Shown: positions 42,273 to 51,791 of the stretch, piece by piece
Layout: each line of letters opens with the position of its first letter
Position numbering within the stretch: position 1 is the first letter of the stretch
Origin: DASYLJ01 sp964404165
Lineage (GTDB): Bacteria; Desulfobacterota; Binatia; DP-6
Direction: 5' to 3'
Length of the DNA stretch: 64,000 nucleotides
Assembly (NCBI GenBank): GCA_964404165.1
Contig: CAYOIZ010000019.1
Coordinates: 1 to 64,000 of the forward strand
Notes under the pieces: generated by a model
Seen by the model: only the letters and a program-made list of their open reading frames with translations
Database searches by the model: none
What the model was told of the DNA's origin: nothing
Made by a program: the position numbers and the translations under genes

Positions 42273-43922
42273 ATGCGGGGTCGTGAAGGGACCCGCGGCC
42301 GGATGGTGGCACCCCGTGTCAGAGCCGACAGCATTCCCAGCGAGCGCGCTTCTGCGCCGGACGACCCCGTGTCGTTCGCGCGCACCGTCTCGATGAACGC
42401 GGACGTGTTCGCGCTGCTGACGGCGGTGGCGGCCGGCGATGCCGGCGCCCTGCCGCGTCGGCCGGTGGCTCGTACGCGTGTCGCGGCGCCGACGGCCATG
42501 GCCCTGGCGGCCCTGTCGGGTGCCGTCTACGCGACCGGCTTCCCGCCACTGTCGTGGACCCTTGCCCCCTGGCTGGCGCTGGTGCCGCTGCTCGTCGCGT
42601 GCGCGGCCCTGTCGCCGATGCGGGCGGCCGCAGCGGGGATGTGCTGGTCGGTGACGGCAGCCGTCGGCGTCGCCTGGTTCCTTCCCGGGATGCTGTCGGG
42701 GTACTTCGGCCTCGGCACGCTGCCGAGCTGGCTCGCGACGATCGCGGTCGTCGGTGGGCTGCATGGGCTCACCGTGAGTGCCTGGGCGGCGTGGGTCGCG
42801 TGGCTGGTGCGCCGCCGCGCCGCCAACCCGATGCTGCTGGCCGGGGGATGGATGGCCTGCGAGTTCGTGCGCGCGAACGGCGGGCTCAGCAGCCCGTGGG
42901 CGCTGGCGGCGTATTCGCAGCTGGGCTGGACGTCGATGATCCAGATCGCCGACGTCGCCGGCCCGTACGGCATCGGCCTGCTGATCGCAGGCGTCAACGC
43001 CTGTGCGGCGGCGTGGATGGTGCCGGCGTTGCGCGGACGCCGGCCGGCGCTGTCCACCGCAACGATTGCGGCGGCCGTCGTCGGGGCGCTCGTCTACGGA
43101 GAGTGGCGTCTCGGTCAGACGTTCGCCGACGGCGAGCCGGTGCAGGTCGCGGTCGTGCAGGGCGGGGCCCCTGGGGCGGAGAACGCGCAGCGGTACGTCG
43201 CGCTCACCGGCGGCGTGCGGGCCGACCTCGTGGTCTGGCCGGAGCACGCGATCACGCAGTACCTGGAGGAGCCGTCGGCGGCACGCGACGCGGTGCTGCG
43301 GCTCACCGCCGACACCCGCGCCGACCTCGTGCTCGGTGCGCCGCACTATGAGCCGTCCGCCGTGGGCACGCGCTACCACAACTCGGCGTACCTCGTGCGC
43401 GACGGCCACGTCGCCGCGCGCTACGACAAGACCCGCCTCGTGCCGTTCGCCGAGACGACCTACACCGCCGGCCCCGGCGACTTCGTCCTCCCTGCCACCG
43501 CGCTCCGTGTCGGCACGCTGCTCTGCGTGGAGGGCATGTTCCCCGATCTCGTGCGGCAGGCGACCCGTCAGGGCGCCGAGTTGCTGCTGAACCTCTCGAA
43601 CGACGGCTGGTTCGGCCACCCCGTGCCGGCGCGTCATCAGCTCGAGATCGCCACCCTGCGCGCCGTCGAGAGCCGGCGCTACCTCGTGCGTGCCGCTGCG
43701 ACCGGCTTCTCCGCCGTGATCGATCCGTACGGCCGCACGCTCACCGAGAGCGGATTCGACACCCGAGAGGTGCTCACCGCGACCGTGCGCGCGTCGCACG
43801 TCCGCACACCGTACCAGCGCTGGGGCGATGCCCTCGCATGGGTGGTGATCGCGGGCGTGGTGGGGGCGTCGCTGCGGTCGCTGCTCGATCCCAAACCCCG
43901 CAACCGAAGGAGGCTCGCATGA
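42273..43922 (+). CDS. lnt: Apolipoprotein N-acyltransferase
   Basis: About 549 residues from the ATG at 42273; an ATG at 42393 may be the true start because the first 40 residues are Arg-rich and not typical. The first helices begin near AAPTAMALAALSGAVYAT and WTLAPWLALVPLLVA. The nitrilase-type catalytic residues are present: Glu324 in VWPEHAI, Lys386 in YDKTRLVPF and Cys418 in LLCVEGMFP. NLSNDGWFGHPVPARHQLE is also conserved. Lnt adds the third acyl chain to lipoproteins in the inner membrane. LspA in the same window handles the step before. Confidence 0.92.
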   Translation: MRGREGTRGRMVAPRVRADSIPSERASAPDDPVSFARTVSMNADVFALLTAVAAGDAGALPRRPVARTRVAAPTAMALAALSGAVYATGFPPLSWTLAPWLALVPLLVACAALSPMRAAAAGMCWSVTAAVGVAWFLPGMLSGYFGLGTLPSWLATIAVVGGLHGLTVSAWAAWVAWLVRRRAANPMLLAGGWMACEFVRANGGLSSPWALAAYSQLGWTSMIQIADVAGPYGIGLLIAGVNACAAAWMVPALRGRRPALSTATIAAAVVGALVYGEWRLGQTFADGEPVQVAVVQGGAPGAENAQRYVALTGGVRADLVVWPEHAITQYLEEPSAARDAVLRLTADTRADLVLGAPHYEPSAVGTRYHNSAYLVRDGHVAARYDKTRLVPFAETTYTAGPGDFVLPATALRVGTLLCVEGMFPDLVRQATRQGAELLLNLSNDGWFGHPVPARHQLEIATLRAVESRRYLVRAAATGFSAVIDPYGRTLTESGFDTREVLTATVRASHVRTPYQRWGDALAWVVIAGVVGASLRSLLDPKPRNRRRLA

Positions 43923-44557
43923 AACCGTCCCGACGACTCGCCACGTTCGCGCTCTGTCTTGGTGCGACCATCGCCCACGCTGGCGCACCGCAGCCCGAGA
44001 CACGGCAGGGTGATTTCGCACACGTCTGCCGCGGCGGCGCCAACAGGAACCAGGCCTGCACCGTGCCCACCCAGAGCACCGACTGCCCCGGCAGCGAGTG
44101 CGTGGTGCTGCCGCTGAGCCCCGCCGTCAAGGGAACGCTCACGATCATCGCGCACGACGCGGTGACCGATTGGGCGAACGGTGGCGCCACCAACCAGGCG
44201 CTCACCCTGATGCTCGAGGTGCGCGCGCCCGACGGCAGCCAGCAGATGCTCGCGGCGACGTACCAGCACCTCGCCGATCCGACGAGCGCGCCGACCGCGG
44301 CCGGCAACGTGGTGGCGATCGACATGGACGAGTTCGCGCTCGCGAACCTCTCCGAGGCCGTGACCGGGCTCCTCTTCGCCCAGCCCGAGTCGACGCTCGC
44401 CCAGCAGCTCCGGACGCTCTTCGGCACGGAGGGCACGCCGGTGCTCGTCGCGGCGACCGACCGCCAGGTGCAGTCCGCCGATCACACCGGCGACGGCCTC
44501 GCCACGGTGGTGCGCTTCAAGGTGAAGATCCAGTTCCTCCAGCCCGTACCACTCTGA
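43919..44557 (+). CDS. Small secreted protein of unknown function
   Basis: The ATG at 43919 overlaps the stop of lnt (ATGA) behind GAAGGAGG, so it is translationally coupled. The 212-residue product begins MKPSRRLATFALCLGATIAH, a signal peptide. The mature part carries four Cys in CRGGANRNQACTVPTQS and DCPGSEC. Middle residues show a beta-rich domain (LTLMLEVRAPDGSQQMLA) and the end VVRFKVKIQFLQPVPL. No family recognised. The coupling to lnt may reflect co-regulation of envelope genes or simply shared transcript. Confidence 0.7.
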   Translation: MKPSRRLATFALCLGATIAHAGAPQPETRQGDFAHVCRGGANRNQACTVPTQSTDCPGSECVVLPLSPAVKGTLTIIAHDAVTDWANGGATNQALTLMLEVRAPDGSQQMLAATYQHLADPTSAPTAAGNVVAIDMDEFALANLSEAVTGLLFAQPESTLAQQLRTLFGTEGTPVLVAATDRQVQSADHTGDGLATVVRFKVKIQFLQPVPL

Positions 44558-44583
44558 CCCGAGGCGGGAACCCGGAGCCGATC

Positions 44584-46854
44584 ATGCGAGCCCTTCGTGC
44601 AGCCCGCACCGCATCGCAGCTGTTGCTGCTCGCCCTCTGGGCGGTGTGCGCGGTGCTGCACGTGGGGCAGGTGGCCGGCGGGCGGCTGGCGTGGGTCGGC
44701 GTCTACGTGACGTCGCCCGCCGATGCCGCCGATCCGCCGACGGTGCGCGACTTCTGGCCGGGGGCCCCGCCCGATGCCGCCGGTGCGCTCGCCGTCGGCG
44801 ACCGCCTCCTGCGCGTGGGGGGCACCGACCTGCGCGGCGTCGGCCCGTTCGGTTTCGTCGCGCGCGTCCATGCCGCGGTCGCCGCGCGCGGCGGTCTGCA
44901 GGTGCCGGTGCTCTACGAACGCGACGGCGCGATCGGGACCACGACGATGACACTGATCCCGGTCGCGTATCCGTGGCGCATGCTGCCGCTCACCTGCACG
45001 CTCGTCTTCACCGCGGCCCTGGTGCTGGTGCGGCGTCGGCGGTCGCGCATCGCACGCAGCTTCTTCCTGCTCGCGATCGCCTACGGCCTGCACTGGACGT
45101 TCTTCTTCGGGGGGGCGCCATGGCAGACCTTCGCCTGGGTGGTGGTGTTCTTCGGCGCCTCGCTGGTGATGTGGCCACTCATCCTGCGTGCGGTGCTGGT
45201 GTTCCCGGCCGAGGTCGCCCCGGCGGGCGGGTTGCCGTGGTGGCCGTGGCTGTTCGCGATCTTCGGCCCCATCTCGACGAGCTGGGTCTTCGGCGTGCCG
45301 CTGCCCCCCGAGACCGGCTTCCGTGCCGCCTTCGCCGTCAACGTCGCCTTCATCGTGACCCTGCTCGTCGTCCTGACGCGTAACTTCCGTCGCGCCGGGC
45401 CGCTCGGACGGCGTCAGCTGAAGTGGGTGGTGCTCGGCATGTACGTCGGCACGGTGCCGGTCCTGCTCGCCGACGTCGTCGCTGCCGTGGCACCGTCGCT
45501 CGTCTGGCTGCACGAGCTGGCGGCCATCGCCGAGATCGCCATTCCGCTGTCGGTGCTGATCGCCGTCGTGCGCGCCAATCTCTTCGACGTCGACCGGCTG
45601 ATCACCAGCACGGCCGTGTACTCCATCCTGTCGATCCTGTTGCTGGCGATGGCGCTGTTCGCGGTGCCGCAGCTGGCCGGGGCGGTGAGCACGGCGGGCG
45701 GGTTCGACCCGGGGGTCGTGCAGCCCCTGCTCTCGATCGTGGTGGCCGCCGGCATCGTCCCCGGCACCCGCTTCCTGCAACCTCGCATCGAACGGCTGCT
45801 CTTCCGCGAGCGGCATGCGCTGCGCGCCGGCGTCGAGACGCTGCTGCGCGACCTGGCCGGGGCGGCGGATCCCGACACGCTCTTCACGCTGGTCGGCGAA
45901 CGGCTCGACGCGCTGGTGTGCCCGCAGTCGTGTCTGATCTACGCGCCGCTCGGCGACGGGTTCGCGCCGGTGTTCGCACGCGGCAGCGAGGCGCCGCCGA
46001 CGCTGCCGACGCTCGAGGCGCTCGGTGCCGAGGCGGTCGTGCCGGTGCACCGGCACGGCGAGCTCGCCGCGGCCATCTGTCTCGGCGCCAAGCGATCGGG
46101 CGACGTCTACACGCCGACCGACCTGGCGCTGCTGGCCGCGGTGGCCGACAAGGTGTCCGGCGAGCTGCTGCGCTTCGACGCCGCGGTGATCCTGCAGCAG
46201 GAGCGGACGATGAGCGACGCGCTCCGCCGCTACGTGCCGGAGCCGGTGGCGGCGCGGCTGACGCGCGGGCAGTCGATCGAGGGCGGCGAGCACGACGTCT
46301 CCGTGCTGTTCGTCGACATCCGTGGCTACACCACCTACTCGGAGCAGCAGACGGCCGACACCGTGTTCTCGATGGTGAACCGCTACACCGAGGCGGTGTC
46401 GGCGGTGATCCAGCAACGCGGCGGCACCGTCGTCGAGTTCCTCGGCGACGGGCTGATGGCGGTGTTCGGCGCGCCCGAGCCGATGCCGGAGCACGCCCGC
46501 GCCGCGGTCCAGGCGGCGTGCGAGGTGGTCGCCACGGTGCGACGGCTGGCGCTCGGGCCGGGCGACGGCACCGCGCCGATCACCGTCGGCGTCGGCATCG
46601 CGAGCGGCGAGGCGTTCGTCGGCAACGTGCGGACCAACGATCGCTTCGTCTACACCGCCGTCGGCGACGTCGTGAACCTGGCGTCGCGGATCGAGCGCCT
46701 GACCCGCGAGCTCGACGCGTCCGTCGCCATCGACGCGCATACGCATCGGCGCGCGGGTGAGTCGGCGGCGCGTTTCCGGCGGCACGAACGGGTGCGTATC
46801 CGCGGTCGCGCCGAGCCGGTCGACGTCTACTCGCTGCCGCTCGCGGTGGCGTAG
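44584..46854 (+). CDS. Membrane-bound class III adenylate/guanylate cyclase with GAF-like region
   Basis: The 756-residue protein has an N-terminal helix (SQLLLLALWAVCAVLHVGQ), a PDZ-like loop around 75-120 (ALAVGDRLLRVGGTDL), seven or so membrane helices between 130 and 390, a GAF-like domain at 415-550, then a class III cyclase domain at about 570-740. The cyclase keeps the metal and loop residues in VSVLFVDIRGYTTYSEQ and VVEFLGDGLMAVFGAP, and VYTAVGDVVNLASRIERL. It may make cAMP. The input could be membrane or intracellular. Its combination with a PDZ-like segment is unusual. Confidence 0.88.
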   Translation: MRALRAARTASQLLLLALWAVCAVLHVGQVAGGRLAWVGVYVTSPADAADPPTVRDFWPGAPPDAAGALAVGDRLLRVGGTDLRGVGPFGFVARVHAAVAARGGLQVPVLYERDGAIGTTTMTLIPVAYPWRMLPLTCTLVFTAALVLVRRRRSRIARSFFLLAIAYGLHWTFFFGGAPWQTFAWVVVFFGASLVMWPLILRAVLVFPAEVAPAGGLPWWPWLFAIFGPISTSWVFGVPLPPETGFRAAFAVNVAFIVTLLVVLTRNFRRAGPLGRRQLKWVVLGMYVGTVPVLLADVVAAVAPSLVWLHELAAIAEIAIPLSVLIAVVRANLFDVDRLITSTAVYSILSILLLAMALFAVPQLAGAVSTAGGFDPGVVQPLLSIVVAAGIVPGTRFLQPRIERLLFRERHALRAGVETLLRDLAGAADPDTLFTLVGERLDALVCPQSCLIYAPLGDGFAPVFARGSEAPPTLPTLEALGAEAVVPVHRHGELAAAICLGAKRSGDVYTPTDLALLAAVADKVSGELLRFDAAVILQQERTMSDALRRYVPEPVAARLTRGQSIEGGEHDVSVLFVDIRGYTTYSEQQTADTVFSMVNRYTEAVSAVIQQRGGTVVEFLGDGLMAVFGAPEPMPEHARAAVQAACEVVATVRRLALGPGDGTAPITVGVGIASGEAFVGNVRTNDRFVYTAVGDVVNLASRIERLTRELDASVAIDAHTHRRAGESAARFRRHERVRIRGRAEPVDVYSLPLAVA

Positions 46855-46942
46855 CCACCTTGCACGCCGTACCGCGTCGTGTTTGAGAGCAGGCCGGTCG
46901 GTTCGGCGTCTCCAGCCAGGGGACGCCGGAATCCGCCGGCGC

Positions 46943-49867
46943 ATGGCCCACAACGGACTCGGGATCCCTTTCGGCCCCTATCGGCTGGACATCGAGGGCG
47001 CACGGCTCTGGAAGGGGAACGATCCAGTTCCGATTCAGCCGCGTCCGCTCGCCGTCCTGGCGCACCTCGCCGCGCGGCCCGGCGTCGTGGTCAGCCGCGA
47101 CGAGCTGATCGCGACCCTCTGGGCCGGCACCTTCGTCACCAAGGCCGTGCTCAAGGTGGCGGTGCGGGCCATTCGCGAAGCGATAGACGACGACGCCGAC
47201 GCGCCCCGCTATCTCGAGACGGTCGGCCGCGAAGGCTACCGCTTCATCGGGGCGGGGGACGCGCCGGCCGTGCCGCGGCGGCCGGCGTCGAGCGGCGCGG
47301 TGACGATGGTGGGGCGCGACGCCGATCTCGCCCGGCTGCACGCCGCGCTCGAGCAGGCGCGGGGCGGCACCCGGGCGATGGTCTTCGTCGCCGGCGAGGC
47401 GGGCATCGGCAAGACGACGCTCCTCGATCGGTTCGTCGACGAGGTCGCACGCGCGGGCGACGTGCGTGTGGCGCGCGGCCAGTGCCTCGAGCAGTACGGG
47501 GAAGGGGAGGCGTACCTGCCGGTGCTGGAGGCGCTCGGCGCCCTGACGCGTGACGACGTCGCCGGGGAGCTCGGCGAGACGCTCGCGCGCCACGCGCCCA
47601 CCTGGGTCTCCCACCTGGCGGCCATCGCGCCGGCCGTGTCACAGCCGGCGCGCGCCGGCGGCGCGATCGCCACCATGCCGGCACGCATGCTGCGCGAGAT
47701 GGCCGACGCGCTCGAGGTCGTCACCCGGCATCGTCCGCTGATGCTCGTGCTGGAAGATCTGCAGTGGAGCGATCGGTCGAGCGTCGATCTGCTGGCGTGC
47801 CTCGCGCGCCGTCGTCAGTCGGCCCGCCTCCTCGTGGTGGGCAGCCTGCGCCCCGAGGACATGAAGGTGCACGACCATCCCCTGCTCGCCGTGCAGCAGG
47901 AGCTACGGGCGAAGGGCCTGTGCGAGGAGATCGCGCTCGAGCTGCTGTCGCGTGACGACGTGGCCGCCTGGGTCGGGGCACGATTCGGCGGCGCGTCGCC
48001 CGACGCGCTCGAGCGGCTCGCGACGCGCGTCTACGAACGGACCGAAGGCAACGGCCTGTTCATGGTCAACATGGTGAACGACCTCGTCGCCGCGGGGCTG
48101 CTCGCCTGGCGTGACGACGGGTGGCACGTCGACGGATCGATCGAGACCGCGACCGATCGCATCCCGACCGGCCTGCAGGAGCTGCTCGGCCGTCGCATGC
48201 ACGGGCTCGAGCCGGCGATCCGCGCCGTGCTGGAGGCGGCGAGCGTCGCCGGCGACGAGTTCGCCGTCGCTGCGGTCGCTGCGGCGGTGGCGGCGGGCGC
48301 GGGGCGGATCGAGGACGTGTGCGAGCAGCTGGCGTCGCAGGGGCTGCTGATCGTCGACGCCGGCGTGGCCGAGTGGCCCGACGGGGCCATCTCCGGTCGC
48401 TACCGCTTCCGGCACGCGCTGTACCGTCGCGTGCTGTACGAGGGCGTCGCCGAGGCGCGCCGCGCGCGCATGCATCGCGCCATCGGACGGCGGCTGGAGA
48501 TTGGTTACGGCGCGCATGCCGCCGAGCATGCGGCCGAGCTCGCGATGCACTTCACGCGGGGCCGCGCCCACGCCCGCGCGTTGCATTTCCACGAGCTCGC
48601 CGCGGCCGCTGCGCTCGACCGCCATGCCCCGCACGAGGCCATGGCCCACTGCACCGCGGCGCTGGATGCGCTCGTGCTGACGCCGGAGAAAGCCGGGCGT
48701 GCGCGTCGCGAGCTCGGGCTCGTCGTGGCGCGGGCGACGCTGCTGATGGCGATCCAGGGCTACGCCGCGCCGGCGACGGAGCAGGCGTTCGCGCGCGCCC
48801 GCGTGCTGTGCGAGGCGCAGCCCGCGGCGCCGACGCTCTATCCCGTCCTGCGTGGGTTGCTCTCGTATCACCAGGTCCGGGCCGAGCTCGGCGAGGCCGG
48901 CGTTCTCGGTGAGCAGCTCCTGCGTCACACCGCCCGGCGCCGGGCCGACGCCGTGCTGCGCGTCCAGGCGCACTACGGCGTCGGCACCACGGCCTTCCAC
49001 GTGGGGCACCTCGACGTCGCGCGCACGCATCTCGAGGCCGCGTTGCGTGCCTACGATCCCGCGGCGCACCGCCAGCACGTCCACGTCTACGGCGGCTACG
49101 ATCCCGGGGTGGCGTGCTCGCTCTGGCTCGCCTGGACGCTGGCGCTGCAGGGACAGCTCGACGACGCGGCAGCGCACAGTCGCGCCGGGCTCGCGCTGGC
49201 GCATCGTCATGGCGAGTCGTTCACGCTGGCGTGGGCCTACCAGGCGGCGGGCATCACGCAGCAGCTGTTCGGCGACTGGGCGGCGTCGGCGACCATGTCG
49301 GCCGAAGCGGCGCGCCAGGCCGAGGAGCACGGCTTTCCGCACGTGCGGGGCATGGCGACGGTGAATCACGGCTGGGCGCTGCTGATGCAGGGCGACGCCG
49401 TCGCCGGCATTCCCCTGCTGCGCGAGGGCGTGGCGATGGTGGACGCGACGGGGGCGGCGCTGCTGCGATCGTCGTACCTGGGCATGCTCGCGGCCGCGCA
49501 CGTCTTCGAAGGCGACCGCGCGCTCGCCGTGGCACGGGTCGACGAAGCGCTCGCCGAGCTGGACCGCACCGGCGAGCGCATCTTCGAAAGCGCGTTGCTG
49601 GTCGCGAAGGCGACGCTGGCTGGTGACGACGCAGCGTCGACCGAAGCGTGCCTGCGTCGCGCGCTCGACGTCGCTGCGGCGCAGGGCGCGCGGCTGCTGA
49701 CGCTCCGTGCGGCGGTGCCCCTGGCGCAGCACCATCGCGAGCAGGGGCGGGTCGACGATGCGCGCAGGGTGCTCGGTGCGGCGTACGCGGGTTTCGCGGA
49801 TCGGCAGGGGGCGACGGCGCCGGAGATCGTGGCGGCGCGCACGCTGATGGCGGACCTGGTCGGGTGA
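46943..49867 (+). CDS. Winged-helix/AAA-ATPase/TPR regulatory protein
   Basis: The ATG at 46943 gives 974 residues. Residues 1-100 form an OmpR/ToxR-like winged helix (RPLAVLAHLAARPGVVVSRD, then LETVGREGYRFIGAG). Next is an AAA16-type ATPase with VFVAGEAGIGKTTLLDRF (Walker A), LVLEDLQWSDRSSVDLLA (Walker B-like) and the GNGLFMVNMV loop. The C-terminal half is TPR-like, with repeated Ala/Leu helices. Such proteins act as STAND-type transcription regulators; the inducer probably binds the TPR region. It follows the cyclase by 88 bases, and the two may share a signalling task. Confidence 0.85.
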   Translation: MAHNGLGIPFGPYRLDIEGARLWKGNDPVPIQPRPLAVLAHLAARPGVVVSRDELIATLWAGTFVTKAVLKVAVRAIREAIDDDADAPRYLETVGREGYRFIGAGDAPAVPRRPASSGAVTMVGRDADLARLHAALEQARGGTRAMVFVAGEAGIGKTTLLDRFVDEVARAGDVRVARGQCLEQYGEGEAYLPVLEALGALTRDDVAGELGETLARHAPTWVSHLAAIAPAVSQPARAGGAIATMPARMLREMADALEVVTRHRPLMLVLEDLQWSDRSSVDLLACLARRRQSARLLVVGSLRPEDMKVHDHPLLAVQQELRAKGLCEEIALELLSRDDVAAWVGARFGGASPDALERLATRVYERTEGNGLFMVNMVNDLVAAGLLAWRDDGWHVDGSIETATDRIPTGLQELLGRRMHGLEPAIRAVLEAASVAGDEFAVAAVAAAVAAGAGRIEDVCEQLASQGLLIVDAGVAEWPDGAISGRYRFRHALYRRVLYEGVAEARRARMHRAIGRRLEIGYGAHAAEHAAELAMHFTRGRAHARALHFHELAAAAALDRHAPHEAMAHCTAALDALVLTPEKAGRARRELGLVVARATLLMAIQGYAAPATEQAFARARVLCEAQPAAPTLYPVLRGLLSYHQVRAELGEAGVLGEQLLRHTARRRADAVLRVQAHYGVGTTAFHVGHLDVARTHLEAALRAYDPAAHRQHVHVYGGYDPGVACSLWLAWTLALQGQLDDAAAHSRAGLALAHRHGESFTLAWAYQAAGITQQLFGDWAASATMSAEAARQAEEHGFPHVRGMATVNHGWALLMQGDAVAGIPLLREGVAMVDATGAALLRSSYLGMLAAAHVFEGDRALAVARVDEALAELDRTGERIFESALLVAKATLAGDDAASTEACLRRALDVAAAQGARLLTLRAAVPLAQHHREQGRVDDARRVLGAAYAGFADRQGATAPEIVAARTLMADLVG

Positions 49868-49958
49868 GCGTCTCCGCCGGGATGTCCTGACCGTCGATCC
49901 TTTCCGTCTTGTCGCGCTCTGGAGGACGACGTAAGGGTCGCTTCGGGAGGGGAGACCC

Positions 49959-50417
49959 ATGCCGAAGCCGATACCGGATGGCTATCCGCAGGTGACGCCG
50001 TACCTCTGTGTCGACGGCGCCAAGGCGGCGATGGAGTTCTACATGCAGGTCTTCGGGGCCACGGAGCGCATGCACATGCCGGCGCCGGGCGGGAAGATCG
50101 GTCACGCCGAGCTGCAGATCGGCGACTCGGTGCTCATGCTCTCGGACGAGTTCCCGGAGATGGGGGTGCGCGGGCCGAAGTCGGTCGGGGGGACGCCGGT
50201 GATGATCGCCGTCTACGTGGATGACGTCGACCGCGTCTTCGATCGCGCCGTGAAGGCGGGCGCCACGTCCATCCGCGCCGTCGAGAACCAGTTCTACGGC
50301 GACCGGTCCGGGCAGTTCGAGGACCCGTTCGGCCACCGCTGGAGCGTCGCCACACACGTCGAGGACGTGTCGCCCGACGAGATGGCTGCGCGCGCCGCCA
50401 AGGTGACGGGCGGCTGA
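49959..50417 (+). CDS. VOC family protein, PhnB/glyoxalase-like
   Basis: The 152-residue protein begins MPKPIPDGYPQVTPYLCVDG behind GGGGAG. VQVFGATERMH-type helix (FYMQVFGATERMHMP), GHAELQIGDSVLMLSDEFPE and GQFEDPFGHRWSVATHVED match the PhnB-type subgroup of VOC domains. The His and Glu metal ligands of that fold are in the GHAEL and RWSVATH parts. Its substrate is unknown. The convergent small gene ends five bases from its stop. Confidence 0.88.
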   Translation: MPKPIPDGYPQVTPYLCVDGAKAAMEFYMQVFGATERMHMPAPGGKIGHAELQIGDSVLMLSDEFPEMGVRGPKSVGGTPVMIAVYVDDVDRVFDRAVKAGATSIRAVENQFYGDRSGQFEDPFGHRWSVATHVEDVSPDEMAARAAKVTGG

Positions 50418-50421
50418 CGCC

Positions 50422-50640
50422 CTAGTACATCCGCTTGCGCTGCGGGTCTTCGGGCTCGCCCGGGAGCGGCTTGCCCCACGGGTCGGTGCGCGGAATCCGC
50501 AGGCGCTTCAGGGTCTCCTGCGTGTCGACGTTCACCCAGGGCTGGCCGAGCGCGCACGGCACCGGGATGCCGTTCTCGGGCTCGAGGTCGTACGCCGGGT
50601 AGGATTCCTTCTGGTAGTCGAGGAGCATGCGCTTGGCCAC
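50422..50640 (-). CDS. Small protein of unknown function
   Basis: The 72-residue frame starts MAKRMLLDYQKESYPAYDLE and ends EDPQRKRMY. Third codon positions are nearly all G or C, as in true genes nearby. It has no signal peptide or membrane segment, is rich in Pro and charged residues and is probably soluble. I do not recognise a family. Confidence 0.5.
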   Translation of the reverse strand: MAKRMLLDYQKESYPAYDLEPENGIPVPCALGQPWVNVDTQETLKRLRIPRTDPWGKPLPGEPEDPQRKRMY

Positions 50641-50682
50641 GGACGTGGTCTAACGCGGCGCTCCCGCACCTGCAACCGCGGG

Positions 50683-51471
50683 TCAGTCGAGCGCGCAGAG
50701 CCCCCAGGTGTTCGACGGGAAGTTGGTGTCACTGCTGATGCCGCAGGTGACCCGCGTCAGCATGGGTTGGGCGCCGGAATAGATGTCGGCGCAGGTGGGG
50801 TCGCCGACGGCGTTGCCCGTGACCTGGCCGACGCGGAGGGCCACTTCGAAGCCGAAGACGCCACCACAGCCGTTGCCCGTCGCCGTCACGTGGGTGAGAC
50901 GCATCTTGCCGGCGCTGGAGAAGATGCCGCTGTAACCGTTGTCGTTGGCCTGGATGTGGCTGCCACTGACGGTGCCGCCCTCGATGCCGTTTCCGGACGC
51001 ACCACTCACAGTGACGTTGATCGCGCGGATCATGCTCGAGCTGATGTGGGACATCGCCGGGCCGGTACACGTGACCCGCTTCGCGATCACCGTGGTCGGT
51101 TCCTCGAAAGCGCTCCATGCGCCCCGGATGGACCAGGTGGGCGCGTCCTGGATCGTGAGGTTCGAGATCAGGACTTTTCCCGGGCCGAGGCCGATGCCGG
51201 CGTTGCGGATGGTCCCCGGGCCTTTGATCTTCACGTCGCGCCGCTCGGTGGTGTGTGTGGTGATGAAGCACTCGACGACGTGGCCGTTGAGGTCGAGCCG
51301 CGACCGGTCTTCCAGCGAGATGCCGCTGGTGTTCGGTGGGCAGATGAGGTCGGCCTGCAGCACACCGGTCTGACCACTCGGAACGGTGACACCCGGCGCG
51401 GTGATGTCCATCGCCGAAGCCACGCCGCTGATCGCGAGGGCCGCGAGGGCCCCCCACAGGATGTTTCGCAT
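50683..51471 (-). CDS. Secreted right-handed beta-helix protein
   Basis: The 262-residue protein has the signal peptide MRNILWGALAALAISGVASA. It then shows short repeated strands of the beta-helix type: SGISLEDRSRLDLNGHVV, RRDVKIKGPGTIRNAGIG, GKVLISNLTIQDAPTWSI and GIEGGTVSGSHIQANDNG. The spacing of Asn and Gly turns fits pectate-lyase-like or NosD-like folds, which bind or cut polysaccharides. No catalytic Lys/Arg set can be named. It may be a surface adhesin or carbohydrate-active protein. Confidence 0.7.
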   Translation of the reverse strand: MRNILWGALAALAISGVASAMDITAPGVTVPSGQTGVLQADLICPPNTSGISLEDRSRLDLNGHVVECFITTHTTERRDVKIKGPGTIRNAGIGLGPGKVLISNLTIQDAPTWSIRGAWSAFEEPTTVIAKRVTCTGPAMSHISSSMIRAINVTVSGASGNGIEGGTVSGSHIQANDNGYSGIFSSAGKMRLTHVTATGNGCGGVFGFEVALRVGQVTGNAVGDPTCADIYSGAQPMLTRVTCGISSDTNFPSNTWGLCALD

Positions 51472-51791
51472 GCGCCCCCCCGGGCTTGTTAGTCGACTGG
51501 GAAGCCAGCTACCGCCGATGCGCCATGTCCGTCAATCGAAAAGTGCATGCCAGTCGGCGGCCGACGAACTGCGTCGCGTCATCGCGCGACGGGTTCGACG
51601 TCGTCGCCGTCCAGCACGTGCCGTGCGCCGACAGGATCCAGCGACGCCTGGGTCGTCCGGTCGACACGGATGGGCCTCCCTGTGTCGGTCCGACGGGGCT
51701 ACCGTCCCCCGGCGAACCGGTCAGGGAAAAGCAGCTAGCTTTGCCATGCCGACGTGTCGCATCGCGGCGGGTTTGGGACTAAGGAATCGCG
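51472..51791. other. 320-bp intergenic stretch, no convincing gene
   Basis: This stretch lies between the divergent beta-helix and LLM genes. A 98-codon plus-strand frame at 51486-51782 has mixed composition, no ribosome-binding site and no recognisable content. I see no hairpin or clear promoter. It likely holds the two divergent promoters. Confidence 0.5.

Noticed and set aside
51486..51782. 98-codon plus-strand frame
   Set aside because: No ribosome-binding site, mixed codon use and no recognisable sequence; probably chance in GC-rich DNA.
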